A stretch of 64,000 nt of DNA from contig OY727097.1 of NCBI GenBank assembly GCA_963402885.1, positions 23,250,001 to 23,314,000 on the forward strand, written 5' to 3'. A program made the position numbers and the translations under genes. This document shows positions 21,705 to 32,432 of the stretch, in pieces. Within the stretch, counting starts at the first letter, position 1, and each line of letters opens with the position of its first letter. The notes under the pieces are model-generated. The model saw only the letters and a list, made by a program, of their open reading frames with translations, did no database searches and was not told where the DNA came from. Source of the DNA: Antedon bifida. Its lineage: Eukaryota; Echinodermata; Crinoidea; Comatulida; Antedonidae.

Positions 21705-22820
21705 CTAACAAAGAAATACAATATATATATAAATCTTAAGCACAGAATAACAATATTAACCAATTAAAATAAAATAATGCTTCCCTCTATTATATGAAAA
21801 TTAAAATAGTGCATATAGGAGGGCGAAAAGTATATTATCTTCAATAAGATGACAACAATAATACATAGTGTATTCTCTTTTAGATTACTAAATCTGAGAT
21901 ACCCAAACGTAATTGTGTTGGAAGTTGCATACGCTTAAATTTCTGTTGCAATCAGAAGTAAATCATTAAAATAATAGTAAGTTTATAATTAATCTGTTCA
22001 ATCTTGATAAATTCTTACTTTATAAATTAAAATGATGTCGTAAAGTAATATTAGTAAATAGTATAAGTATCAAACTTCTCAGAAACTAATTTTCGTACAG
22101 TTTTTTATACTAAAATCCATAACAATGAACGATAATCCTATATTGATCGATCTCACGTAGGCGTAACCAACACATTAATACAGCAATAATACAATGAGAA
22201 TCTTTAAATTTCCCCTCTACTAACTTATTGTTGGGAAAAATGTATTAGGCCCAAGTGGTGATAATGAATAATTCGCGCCGTAATATGCAATACAATGAAG
22301 AGAACTCAATACATTTTGTATGCATGAATTACGTTCAATAACTTTTGTCTGTATTCTTTATCAGATCATTTTTTGCTGATCACCACGTATACTATACCAT
22401 TACGCTTTCAGTTCTATATTAAATAAGTACAGTAGTATAGATTTACTGGATACAATTCTATAATATGATGAGATTGTCTTATTATAATACCTACAAAACA
22501 ACATACAAAATAAACGTATTCCTAATCTTGCTTTTATTTGTATAAACATTGCCTCCATTGATGTCACTTACTATATTTTACGATGGTCCCTATCTCAATA
22601 ATATACTTAGTCCCAGTATGTTTTCGAATAACTATAATCTATTTATCTTTCATCTATTAATTCTTTTTTTCTGTTGATGCATCTACATAGAGATGAGAGA
22701 TGTATTTAACACTAATAATATCCTCGAATATGGTCATTATTTAAACGTTTAGCATGAATTAGTCGCACATACATCACCAAACTCAACAAAGTACTAAAAA
22801 TGTGTCTTTTTTGCCGACAA
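21705..22820. other. 5' flank/intron of the caspase gene; unit-repeat DNA begins
   Basis: Immediately upstream of the DED exon is a splice acceptor, so some of this is 5' intron or UTR. From about 22250 the sequence matches a module (AGTGGTGATAATGAATAATT and variants, then GAGAACTCAATA) that recurs through the rest of the window. No promoter is identifiable. Confidence 0.35.
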
Positions 22821-22821
22821 T

Positions 22822-22970
22822 TTACACAGACGAACGGTAACGGTAAACAAAAACCCGCGTAGCTTGTCCCAGGTAGAATCTGTATCTATCCTGAGCGGAA
22901 ATTGACCGTCCGCTAAACGTTGAGTATAAATAGGCATAAGGAATAACATAGATTAATATATCTGTATTTT
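22822..22970 (+). repeat. Partial copy of the ACAGACGAGCGGTAAC MITE
   Basis: Left terminus and body match 32277-32432 (ACACAGACGAACGGTAACGG, later CATAAGGAATAACATAGATT), but the right inverted repeat is absent. Confidence 0.55.
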
Positions 22971-22976
22971 TACTCT

Positions 22977-23325
22977 ACAGCTCACTATGTCGGTCGGTCG
23001 GTGGGTCGGTAAACACTAACTTTATATGGCCTTGTCTTGATATCAGTTTCATCTACCTAGATCAATTTTTTACAGTATAGGCCTATTCCTTATGGCCAGG
23101 AATCGATGTGGTTATGTTTTCACGGTGCGCAATCAAATATTACGCGGTCTACGCACGATTTAACGAAATCACGTTTGTAATCATATCTTCACAAGCATGA
23201 ATCACAATTAAATAAAATTTGGTACTCATAAATTTCAGGTCATAGTTCACTATGTCGGTCGGTCGGTCTGTCGGTCTGTCAGTCTGTCTGTCGGTCCGGT
23301 ATCACTATGCGTTTTAGCACGCGAC
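22977..23325 (-). mobile_element. GTCGCGTGC-ended repeat element with CCGA/CCAA tracts (reverse copy)
   Basis: In reverse orientation it matches the interior and right half of 39545-40252: ends near GTCGCGTGC, (GGTC)n-rich tracts, and a shared interior around CACGTTTGTAATCATATCTT. No ORF is present. Confidence 0.55.
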
Positions 23326-24385
23326 TTATGGCTGTTGGCCTTGTTTTTTATAATTTCTGTGAGCCACATTTGTAGTGCCCTTCTCAACCCGATCATATCT
23401 CCATTAAACTACAATTAATTGCGACTGTTACTGCACCCATATAGTGACGAAGTCAAACAGAGATTTAAATATAATGGACCTTTCAGATATGTTAAGTTAA
23501 TAGTTTCCTACTGGTTTTTCACAACATTGTAGCATTCTTGAGTCTTTCTAGTAAGCCTATTGAAGCAGAAACAAGAGGTAATAGTAATAGGCCTAAATCA
23601 AATCAAATTTTCAAATGAGGAAGTAATGGTAGAGACTAATTAAAAGTGTATCGTCTACAACGATCCCCCAACTACGTGTCAATTTGAATGTTTTAATTTT
23701 CTAATGGCAATGCCTAATTTAAATCTTATAAAATTATTTACTGCCGATTTATATGTACAATTACAGTAACTATAATCACGAATAACTAATAAAATCTTGT
23801 TTGGGTTACTTTACCTTTTTTCTTAAATAAACAAACGTTTCGTTGATATAAGTGGTGTATTTCCTTCTTCGTAGTTTACGATAATAGGCCCAAGAGGCGA
23901 TAATGAAAAAGCCTAATCCGCGCCATAATATAAAATACAATGCAAAGAACTCAATAAATTGTGTATGCAGGGACCTGGCTATACCATTCTTTCAGTTTTC
24001 TATTTATTGTAGAATTAAAGTAGTATAGTAATACAATTTACTAGATACAATACTGAACTATAATTTATGTGATTGTCTCATTATAATACCCACAAAACAA
24101 CATACAACAAACTTCTTTTTAGTGTTTTTCCCTCTTTTTTCTTTTCTGTTTTATTTGCACTATTTACATTTTTGTACAAATTAGTTTATTTACAGTAACC
24201 TTCAAAACAAAAAATTAATAAAATACATTCATGGAATGCTTTTGTGTAAGTGTATTTTTTAATATGATCAATGAGTGAGTAAGTGCATTGTGTAGGATTG
24301 TAGATAATACGTTTGACAAATCCAGTAAAGAAATTTACTCACATTCTTTAGGCTCGAATCTAACCCCTAGCCATCATCAGCGCAA
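23326..24385. repeat. Duplication-unit modules
   Basis: Contains the recurring words TTCTAGTAAGCCTATTGAAG (23548), AAAAGTGTATCG(T/A)CTACAACGAT (23643) and the GATAATGAA module (23897). All recur in blocks at 28-32, 35-39, 43-49 and 58 kb. No coding potential is supported. Confidence 0.55.
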
Positions 24386-24457
24386 GCTCGGTGGTCTAGA
24401 GATATGAACGCCAGGCTAGTGATCTGGAGGTCGTGGGTTCGAATCCCACCCGAGAAT
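24386..24457 (+). repeat. tRNA-like sequence (Thr-AGT-like), likely SINE head or pseudogene
   Basis: A-box-like TGGTCTAGAGA, B box GGGTTCGAATCCC with a perfect 5-bp T stem (GTGGG/CCCAC), and an anticodon stem CCAGG/TCTGG with loop CTAGTGA (anticodon AGT). Only the outer five acceptor pairs (CTCGG/CCGAG) form and the D arm is degenerate. It sits next to LINE sequence, so a tRNA-derived repeat is more likely than a functional tRNA. Confidence 0.5.
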
Positions 24458-24474
24458 TACTTCGCAAGTATTCT

Positions 24475-26270
24475 CATTGTACTTAGTATTACTTACTTTA
24501 CCCATGTGATTTTAGGTGTTTTAACTTGAGTAGAAAAATCTGGCATATTAATGCCACCCTAAATTATTTTACCAATTAATTTTATTTTTTTATTTTTTCC
24601 ATTCCAAAGAAATACATAAGACAACTGTGCTATCTTTTTGACAACACTTTCAGGCACATGCATTGTATATTAATGGGGCTAAATCTACACTTTTTAAAAC
24701 TGTGACTTTTTCAAAAATGTGTAGGATTTCTTGCTTTTCAAGAATTTAATACTCTTTCAAGGTTTGTTAATTTTTTAGCCCAGTTTAATTATTTACATAA
24801 TTCAGTACCATCCTAAGTATATTCCTTGGATTTTTATAGGATCAGTGACCCAATTTAAATTAAATGGTTTATCTTTTTTTTAATCTATTTTTACCAATCC
24901 ACGTGGCACTAGTTTTGTTCTTGTTTAAGCTTAAACCAGATACTTCACAGAAATTATTAACAATGAATAGACCTCTTTTACACTTTTTTCGTTTCCTGCA
25001 AACAATACTGTATCATCTGCAAGTTGTGCTATACGCACTTCTTCTTTTATAGTACCAGGTAGCAAAATTCCTTAATAATGTTGATCGTATCTTAGATTAC
25101 TTGCCATTTGTTTGTTTGTTTTGTTTTATTTTTATACTGGGTGACCTCTTCAGTCAAAGACTGATCTCCCAGAGGGCCCAGTTGGTGATCAGTGGCTGTG
25201 ATGTATTAATACACCGGAGTAACCCGCTACTCGTCTCGAAAGATGTACCAAGTTCTTTAAAGTGCACACGAGCAAGTTGTGTACACTGGAGCTACGGTTT
25301 ATAGTCCTTATCCGAGAAGACTAGTTCTACCACCAGAACCATGGAGTGAGTGAGCCTCGAACCCCTGCCGATGTTATGGCTACGTGATTACGGTTCCACT
25401 GTCTTAGCCGCTCGGCCACTCACTCACTAAATATAAATACCAATAGAAATAGTAATGCTTATAAGGGACATCCCTGTCGTATACCACATTTAATTTCAAA
25501 CATTTCAGATACCCATCCATTGTTAACAATGACACATTCTGTGTTGCTATAAAATGTTCTTATCTATTTACAAAAGGACTGTAAAAATTAAATTTTTCCA
25601 ACACCTTAAACATGAACTTACAGAGTTAAATGCTTTTCTGAAATCAAGTGACAAAAAAGCACCTTCAACATCTTCTTCAACAGTATAGTATAGGAGATCA
25701 TCAATGAGCCTGATGTTTTCTCCAGCAAAACGACCTTTGATATAGCCTTTTTGGTCACTACTGTATTTACCTTATGTAATCTATTACTAAGGATGTGTGT
25801 TAATATTTTATAATCTGTGGTTAGCAGAGTAATAGGAGGCCAATTTTCTAGTAGATTTTTATCCCCTTTCTTGTATAACAGATTAATAACTCATTTCGCT
25901 ATTTAAATAGAATTCATTAAAAATATCACATATTAAATATTTAAGATCTTCCCAAAAATATCTGTAAAACTCAACAGTTAAACCATCATACCCTGAGGCT
26001 TTATTCAATTTCATATGTTTTAATGCTTCACTGTATTTTTGCACTGTGATTAAGCCTTCACAACTTGTTTTTCTTCATTTGTTAAACTATTTACATTTGA
26101 ATGATCTAGGTAGTCACTTATTTTTGCTTGGGAGATTTCCTTATTAGCATATAGTTTGTTAAAGAATCTTATTTCTTTCCTTTGGTTTTTTTCAATATTT
26201 TACCATTGTTTTTTTAATACTTTTTATATGCTTTTTTGATCCATTACTTTTTTCTAAATCTAAGAATTAT
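24475..26270 (-). pseudogene. L1/Tx1-like LINE ORF2 remnant, interrupted by a SINE
   Basis: Minus-strand frames give GLTVEFYRYFWEDLKYLICD, then a catalytic-block region and IKIQGIYLGWY-type sequence, in the order of an L1/Tx1 reverse transcriptase. Many stops and frameshifts are present. A second copy of the same fragment is at 45331-46260. In this copy about 400 bp, including a SINE, lie where the second copy has a direct join. Confidence 0.65.
25104..25430 (-). mobile_element. tRNA-derived SINE (class II tRNA head)
   Basis: On the minus strand the head (about 25428-25346) has a Leu/Ser-type A box GTGGCCGAGCGGCTAAGAC and a B box GGGGTTCGAGGC. It is followed by a unique body and ends in an A-rich tail (TTTGTTTGTTTGTTTTG on the plus strand at about 25110). 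It is absent from the paralogous segment near 45610. Pol III promoters are internal, so no other promoter is expected. Confidence 0.65.
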
Positions 26271-26539
26271 TTTGTGCTACGCTCACCCTCCTTCTACTTG
26301 AGATCAAAAAATACATTATGACGCATTTTAGTGATCTGTAACACCCCAAAATCCAGCTCCAATATACAGAATAGATGTATATTTAACACTACTATATCCT
26401 GGAATATGGTCATTATTTTATTTATTTAGTAAGAATCAAGATGCACACCTCACAAAATTTAACAAACTACTCAAAATCCATCCAAATTTACATAGACGAG
26501 CACTATTGTTTGTTTCATTTGTTTTTATATCGTTTAGTT

Positions 26540-26896
26540 TCAAGTGGTAGTTGTATATTTGTTTCGTTTAAAATGTAAAATCTGTTTATTTTGGTGTGAA
26601 GAATTCTTCTTCTTCTTCTTCATTATTTCCAAATTTATTTTTCTAAAATAGTTTATTATGGTAGGATGATTTATCAAAGGATGTGGCCATTGCAGTATTA
26701 ATTTATTTATATTTGTGATATTTATATCTTTGTTAGAATCCATAGGTAGTTTAGGAACCCGATAGTGAAACTCTAAAGTAATAGTTTGTTCAGCGATAGC
26801 GATAGGAATGTTTCCCTTAACAAATATAAAAGTCGGATTATTGATTTCAGCATCTGGATTTTGAACTTTGAACTCACTCACACATACACTTTCCAT
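26540..26896 (-). CDS. Unrecognised conserved ORF / gene fragment in block A
   Basis: A 118-codon frame whose first 87 residues or so (SEFKVQNPDAEINNPTFIF, VKGNIPIAIAEQTITLEF, HYRVPKLPMDS) are almost unchanged in copy 2 at 46694-46957, where the Met codon is followed at once by a stop. A third, decayed relative at about 37150-37260 ends in MDSERDI followed by a good splice donor (GATATAG|GTAAAT), so the ancestral sequence may have been an exon ending with a phase-1 intron. The lysine-rich C-terminus here is probably read-through. No known family is recognised. It could be non-coding repeat that is open by chance. Confidence 0.3.
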   Translation of the reverse strand: MESVCVSEFKVQNPDAEINNPTFIFVKGNIPIAIAEQTITLEFHYRVPKLPMDSNKDINITNINKLILQWPHPLINHPTIINYFRKINLEIMKKKKKNSSHQNKQILHFKRNKYTTTT

Positions 26897-27549
26897 TGTC
26901 TTTCGTTACCACAAATAGGACTAATGTTAGAAATAACAAAACAGAAAAATTGAATTAAAAGTGTCGGTTGTTCTTTAGTTTAGTTTATTTATCGCCAACT
27001 GTACAAGGTGAATATTTTTTTCTATAATGCCATAGTTCATGTAAATACAATTTCAATCAGAAGTATTATGTACAGAATCAATTAAAAACAAAGTAATCTG
27101 ATGCTGAGTTTGAAACATGGATTGAGATCGCAAAATCAATATATTTAAAAGTAATATGAATATATTACATTATATCGGTATCGGTTTCATAAGAGTACTT
27201 GTATATTTTAATATTCTAAGGTTTCTCAGAACCTGTTTCGTAGTAGTTATCAATTTATGTTTCGGGTTTTTTTTTTATAATTTATTTGAGCCACATTTGT
27301 AGTGCCCTTCTCACCAACCCATGTCTCCATTAAACCACAATGAATTGCGATATTTTCAATCTATTAATTCTTTTCTTACTGTTGATGCACCCTCATAGTG
27401 ACGCAGTCAAACTGAAACAGCCACAAGAAATGGGCCGTTTTTATTTTGAACCTTTCAGATATGGTGTAAATTATTTAGTGAAGAAACAATGTAAACATAT
27501 GGATTAAATTACTAATATTAATAATAATTATATTCAATTGTAGCCCTAC

Positions 27550-27625
27550 CTTCGTTCTTGTTCAGAAACAACCACAGTATTTCCTTTGTAAGAATGTAGT
27601 CTACTCCGTGACGATTACAGATTGT
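27550..27625 (-). CDS. Possible isolated 76-bp exon
   Basis: Flanked by a good acceptor (CGTTTCACAG) and donor (GAAG|GTAGGG). One frame is open, phase 0 to phase 1, encoding TICNRHGVDYILTKEILWLF and LNKNE. The paralogue at 47636-47711 keeps both splice sites but has a TGG to TAG stop. A more diverged relative lies near 38390. No family is recognised. It may belong to the same lost or degenerate minus-strand gene as the ORF at 26540-26896, or be coincidental. Confidence 0.3.
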
Positions 27626-28082
27626 CTGTGAAACGACAAAGATAAATATGCATGTGATACATTTTTTTGAAAAAAAAGCGCAATATAGGCCTATACGAGT
27701 TAGTATTGCTACTCTAATTTCACCATATAAACGAAAGGAAAAACAGAAAAACTTACACACAGGAACTAAAATTTACTGACTTAGAAACAGGTTTAGATAT
27801 AATTCAACCTTACAATCTACACTCGTCGATTGAATACGCATGCGCACCTGCAGTTCATGTCACAGAATGCATTTTGGGTAATACTGACAACGCCCGAATT
27901 GTCATTGCAAAAATATAAAGTTCATGGTGTGTTTTGTTTTTTTAACAAAGAGGTCCAACCTTAACCAAAATGCTAAATGATTTCTACCTACCCTCACCAC
28001 ATCACAAAAATACGATAACTGCTTCTGAGATATTAAAATAATTCAATTTTACCGTCTTTTAGGCATAGGCTTTTACTAACTG

Positions 28083-28311
28083 CGACACTAATGAGTCTCT
28101 TGCATGCGACTTTGACCACACCGTGTACCGTCTACTTGGCATTAAGTTGTCGAGAAAACGGCAAAATTTTGAAATTAGCGTTGTCAAAAAAAACAAAAAT
28201 AATTCACGCAAATTTCTTTCGTCGTCAGAACAAATTTTAACGTTACTGAATACCCTCAAAACAAAATGGGAAACACATAAAGACAAACAAACAACGACAC
28301 AGCTATCATGA
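28083..28311 (+). CDS. Unrecognised ORF conserved between duplicates
   Basis: The plus frame reads NESLACDFDHTVYRLLGIKL, then NFEISVVKKN and TLLNTLKTKWETHKDK. It may extend left to an acceptor-like CGTCTTTTAG at about 28061. Compared with copy 2 (about 48160-48385), the indels of 3, 6 and 21 bp all keep this frame until a 1-bp difference near the end. The minus strand is also open here, so strand and coding status are uncertain. Confidence 0.3.
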
Positions 28312-28399
28312 AACTGGAATAACTACTGAGATGCGATTAAATAATAGTATTTTGAATTTAAAAAAAATTCCCCTGTATAAGTCTCCTCAGCCAGTGGAA

Positions 28400-29145
28400 A
28401 ACATCACTCATAAAGACGGAGTTAACTTTACAGATACATTCTTGCGTCTTGAGTAATAACATCAAATTAAATTTTTAAATGTATATCGACTACAACGATT
28501 CCCAACAACTTGTGTCAATTTGAAGGTTTTAATTTCCTTCAAATGATGCCTACTTTCAATCTTTTAAAATTATTTGCTGCCGATTTAAATGTACAATTAT
28601 TATATCACGAACAACTAATACAATCTTATTTTTATTACTTTACCTTTTTATTTGTAAAACAACAAATGTGTCATTGGTAGGTATGTATTTTCCTACCTCG
28701 TAGTTTACAATAATAGGCCCAAGTGATGATAATGAATAAATCGCACCATAATATGCAACAATGGAGAGAACTCAATAAAGTGTGTATGCATGAATTACGT
28801 TGAATAACCTTTCCGGCCTGTATTGCGATGCCCCATTTTATAATCGTAAACCATATACTTTCAGTTCTATATTATTATTGAATTAAAGTAGTGTATTAAC
28901 ATAATGTACTAGAAACAGCTTTACTATAATGTATGTGATTGTCTCATTATAATACCTACAACAAACAAAATAAACGTAATGGGCGTTGTTTTCATTTCAT
29001 AAAAATTGTCTTCATTAATGCCCCTTACAATATTTTACGATGGTCCCTAAACATATCTCAATAATAGTCCACAGTCTTAGCTTTGTATATAATGTGAATT
29101 GTGTTTTTACGACAAAGGGCACAACTCATTGTTACCAATCTAGTA
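28400..29145. repeat. Block A non-coding modules
   Basis: Contains the TATCGACTACAACGATTCCC and GTGATGATAATGAATAAATC modules found throughout the duplicated region. No gene seen. Confidence 0.55.
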
Positions 29146-29515
29146 CAATCAATCAATCAATTTATTTGGAAATTGCACCTTTACATCGGTGGCACACACA
29201 GTAAGTGGTGCATCCATATTAAACACAATTAACATAAAATGACGGATACGGATACTTAAGCTAATTTACAGAGTTAGAAGAAAAAAAAAATTAAAAATTA
29301 TTACTATATACTGTGGCAATATTTGTCTGACATGAGTTGATACATCATTTTACTTAAATATATTTATATAATGCTTAAAGAGGAAGTAGTTACAAAAATA
29401 ATTGTTGATGATGCTATTAAAATTATAATGATAGATAATATTGAAATGGTTTCTTATACAGTATAGTAATAACAATAATACATAATGATACAAAATGAAA
29501 TGGAAATATATATAA
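29146..29515 (-). mobile_element. 3' tail of a LINE, specific to copy 1
   Basis: Minus strand ends ...GGTGCAATTTCCAAATAAA followed by TTGATTGATTGATTG, a LINE-like 3' terminus with an AATAAA and short tandem tail. A related ending (GTGCCGCCGATTTAAAGGCG) closes the LINE at 50.3-52.45 kb. Copy 2 of the block lacks this segment near 49230. Confidence 0.55.
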
Positions 29516-29782
29516 ATGAAATACATATGGATATCAGACCAATCTTTAAAATTCTACCGTTCAGGGATGGCATTCATTACTTTTTTAACACTTTTTCAAT
29601 TCTACATAGCATCCAGTTTAACTTCCCTCCCTCACCCCATCATCTTTAGTTGCTATTTATTTATCAGCAATATACAGTAGGATTCAAATCGAAACCGTTT
29701 ATAACACCTCATCCTGAATATTAATGTCAATTTTTAAACGGTTTTCGTTCATGGTAATGCTGGCGAATACTGACTACGCGCT

Positions 29783-30004
29783 CCACTACTTAGGAAACAT
29801 TTAAGTCATACGTTAAAAGAAGCCGCGTTACACGCCAACTTAGACCACACCCGGTACAACACACACTCGTTCAGAATCGGAAGGGCCACGCAACTTAGGG
29901 ACCTGGGCGCAGATGAACAAGAAATTAAAGCTACCGGAAGATGGAAAAGCGACGCATATAAACGGTATATCCGACCCCACTGCATAACCCTTAGTAATGA
30001 CTAA
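29783..30004 (+). pseudogene. Tyrosine recombinase C-terminal fragment
   Basis: 73 codons and a TAA, with no start. It encodes HLSHTLKEAALHANLD, then YNTHSFRIGRATQLRDLGAD and GRWKSDAYKRYIRPH. These are the last conserved boxes of tyrosine recombinases: HxxR in THSFR, then Gly-Arg-Trp, then the nucleophile Tyr in KRYIRP. This enzyme class joins circular element DNA to the genome. The N-terminal catalytic Arg and core-binding domain are missing, so it is not active. Confidence 0.75.
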
Positions 30005-30610
30005 TAAAAATTTAAATTATTAAATTACATTATAACTCACTTACATCCATGCGACTATTTACGGTTTTTTTTGTTTTCTCTTTCAGTATTGTTTATTGGC
30101 GATATGTTAGTACAACTTTGCTCCCATTGCAGTGCACGGTAGTGGAGCCCTCGGATTAGCCTTGGGTGGAAGGTGCTGATGCTCAACATACTGCCATGAA
30201 GTATCTGCGTATACTTTCATGGGGAGCATCGTTGTATTAATGGTGATTTTTTTTTTCTTTCTTTGGAGACTTTCCTAGGGAGTCCTGGTTGAACCTTTTT
30301 TTTTTTAAATCTCAGTTTCAAGTGGGTAAATGAACATTCTTCCTTGTTTCCTGCACTTTGGTGGGCTGCTCTTGGCGGTGCCTTGGCACCTGCCGCGGGC
30401 TATTTTTCTCTGAGCATCCCGGTTGTGCTTACTTAGAATTGGAAAATTATTGCTATATATAACTTATATTTGCTTATGACTTTTATGTGCAGTTTTACAT
30501 GGGCGAATGTTCATTTACTAATAAACTATTTAAGCCAGAACTTATGTTGTATGCATCTTTATTTAGTATTCTATGAGTTTGTTAATCGTCGCTGTCTCCG
30601 AGTAGCAAAA
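29783..30610 (+). mobile_element. 3' fragment of a tyrosine-recombinase element
   Basis: Sequence absent from copy 2 of block A (junctions by comparison with about 49517 and 49717). It holds the end of a tyrosine recombinase ORF (29783-30004) and about 600 bp of 3' DNA with T-rich tracts. Ngaro, DIRS or Crypton-type origin cannot be separated from this fragment alone. Confidence 0.65.
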
Positions 30611-32100
30611 ATAACATTGGATGAAAATATAAAAGCTTCATATAAAATTGTTTGTAACCGGTAGGTAGCTGCTCTGGCTAGAATCAAATCACAATCAAAA
30701 TGAATAGTTATACTGTAGTGTATTCTCTATCGCTACGTCCAGATGCTATATAAATTATTTTTTAAAGTTAATCTGTACATAATTAGTTCCTTTTATTTAT
30801 TTTTGAATACTTTTTGTATACTTATCGTAGTTTTGTTTTGTTGGACGCTCCGTTTGGCACGTGTGTCCCGATATAAAGGTGTTGTTTATTATTATTACCA
30901 AATGTTGTACGTTGGTAATTCCGTTGACGTTAAAATTCAAATGTGCAGTTACAGCGACTAGCTATCCTTTCATTCATTTATTTGTTTGATCACAATCAAT
31001 TTCAATAACAATATTTATCAACAAAACAAAACATTAAAAAAAGATCACAAGCAATACACACAAGAATGGGAGTTAAATGGTATACAATTTACATTAAAAG
31101 CAGAATAACATGGGATTAATATACTGTGTACAGTTCACGCTTGAGGTTAAATTGTTGTCTGTTTAGTACCATTTAGTTATGGTAGGTCTACTTTATTTGA
31201 AAAAAAAATTAACTATACCAATTTATCAATATATTAGACCAGCATCAGAACAAAACGCACTAATATTATAAATAGGCTAAAAAACAAACAAATTGTAAGA
31301 GACGCCAGACCTTATAACAATTATAAACCCTGCAAGTTTTGGATATTTTGATAGAAACAGAGTTTGTTCTACAGGGCGGACTCTATCATTACTTTATTAT
31401 AAAAAGTGAACTGGTTATTCTACTGGTGATGAGATCCGTGTATAGGCATATTTATGCAACTAGCAACTGTTATTAGTGTGATATTTTTATATCTAGTTAT
31501 TAGTTCACATTCTAGTATTTCATAACATTGTGATATTGCGTCTTTCTAGTAGGCCTATTTTGAAGCAGAAACGGGATCAAAAAGGTAACCAATAAAATTA
31601 AAATTTTTAAAGGAGGAGGTAATGGTAGAGACTAACTAACAAAAAGTGTATCGACTACAACGATCCCCAACAACATGTCAATTTGAATGTGTAATTTCCT
31701 ACTTTCAATCTTGTAAAATTATTTATTACCGATTTAATCTAATTATTAGTACAATTACAGTAAATATATCACGAATATGGTAAATAATAAACTTTTATTT
31801 GGGTTACTTTACCTTTTAATTTGTAAAATAACAAGTGTCGTTGGTAAGTATGTGCTTTCCTTCCTCGTAGTTTACGATTATAGGCCCAAGTGTTGATAAT
31901 TCGCGCAATAATATAAAATACATTGGAGAGAACTCAATAAATGTTGTATGCATGATGAATTACGTTGAATAGCTTTCCCGGCATGTATTGTGATGCTCCA
32001 TTTTATTATAAGTATCCTATACAATACTTTCAGTTTTCTGTATTTTTGAATTAAAGTAGAAGAAGTAATATAACTTATACGATACTACTGTACTATAATG
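30611..32100. repeat. Block A right part: AT-rich repeat modules
   Basis: Modules GTGTCCCGATATAAAGGTGT, AATGGGAGTTAAATGGTATA and TTGTAAGAGACGCCAGACCT recur in this order at 35.2, 43.5, 50.0/52.5 and 63.5 kb. Short open frames here are not conserved as protein. Confidence 0.55.
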
Positions 32101-32276
32101 CATGTAACCAAAAATACATTATGACGGTGTTGAGTGATTTGTAACATAACATTAAGCTCTCCAATATACAGTTTAGATGTATAGTAACACTACTAATATC
32201 CTCGAATATGGTCATTATTTTAACGTTTAGCAAAAATCGAGCTGCATCACCAAACTCAACAAACTACTCAAAGACC

Positions 32277-32432
32277 AATTTACACAGACGAGCGGTAACG
32301 GTAAACGGAAACGTAGAATCTGTTTCTATTCTGACATGAAACCGCCCGTCCGCTCCTACGTTCTATGTAAATGGTCATAAGGAATAACATAGATTCTATC
32401 TTAATTACCGTTACCGCTCGTCTGTGAAAATT
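32277..32432 (+). mobile_element. MITE with long terminal inverted repeats
   Basis: About 156 bp with 28-bp terminal inverted repeats beginning AATTTACACAGACGAGCGGT; the right repeat differs by about one base. No coding capacity. The superfamily is uncertain. Confidence 0.7.

Larger units (their letters stand above)
24831..32100 (+). repeat. Segmental duplication block A, copy 1
   Basis: Near-continuous high identity with 45331-59100 (for example 26380-28900 with 46430-48960). Copy 1 alone has the SINE (25.1 kb), a LINE 3' tail (29.15 kb) and a tyrosine-recombinase element tail (29.78 kb). Copy 2 alone has a LINE (50.3 kb) and a gypsy element (52.6 kb). Block edges are approximate. Confidence 0.75.

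Noticed and set aside
22985-23300. TCGG/TCTG tracts as telomere-like or functional microsatellite
   Set aside because: They are the internal tracts of the GTCGCGTGC-ended repeat element.
24386-24457. Functional tRNA-Thr (AGT)
   Set aside because: The T stem and anticodon arm are good, but the acceptor stem has mismatches and the D arm is poor; it lies beside LINE/SINE sequence. Kept as a tRNA-like repeat.
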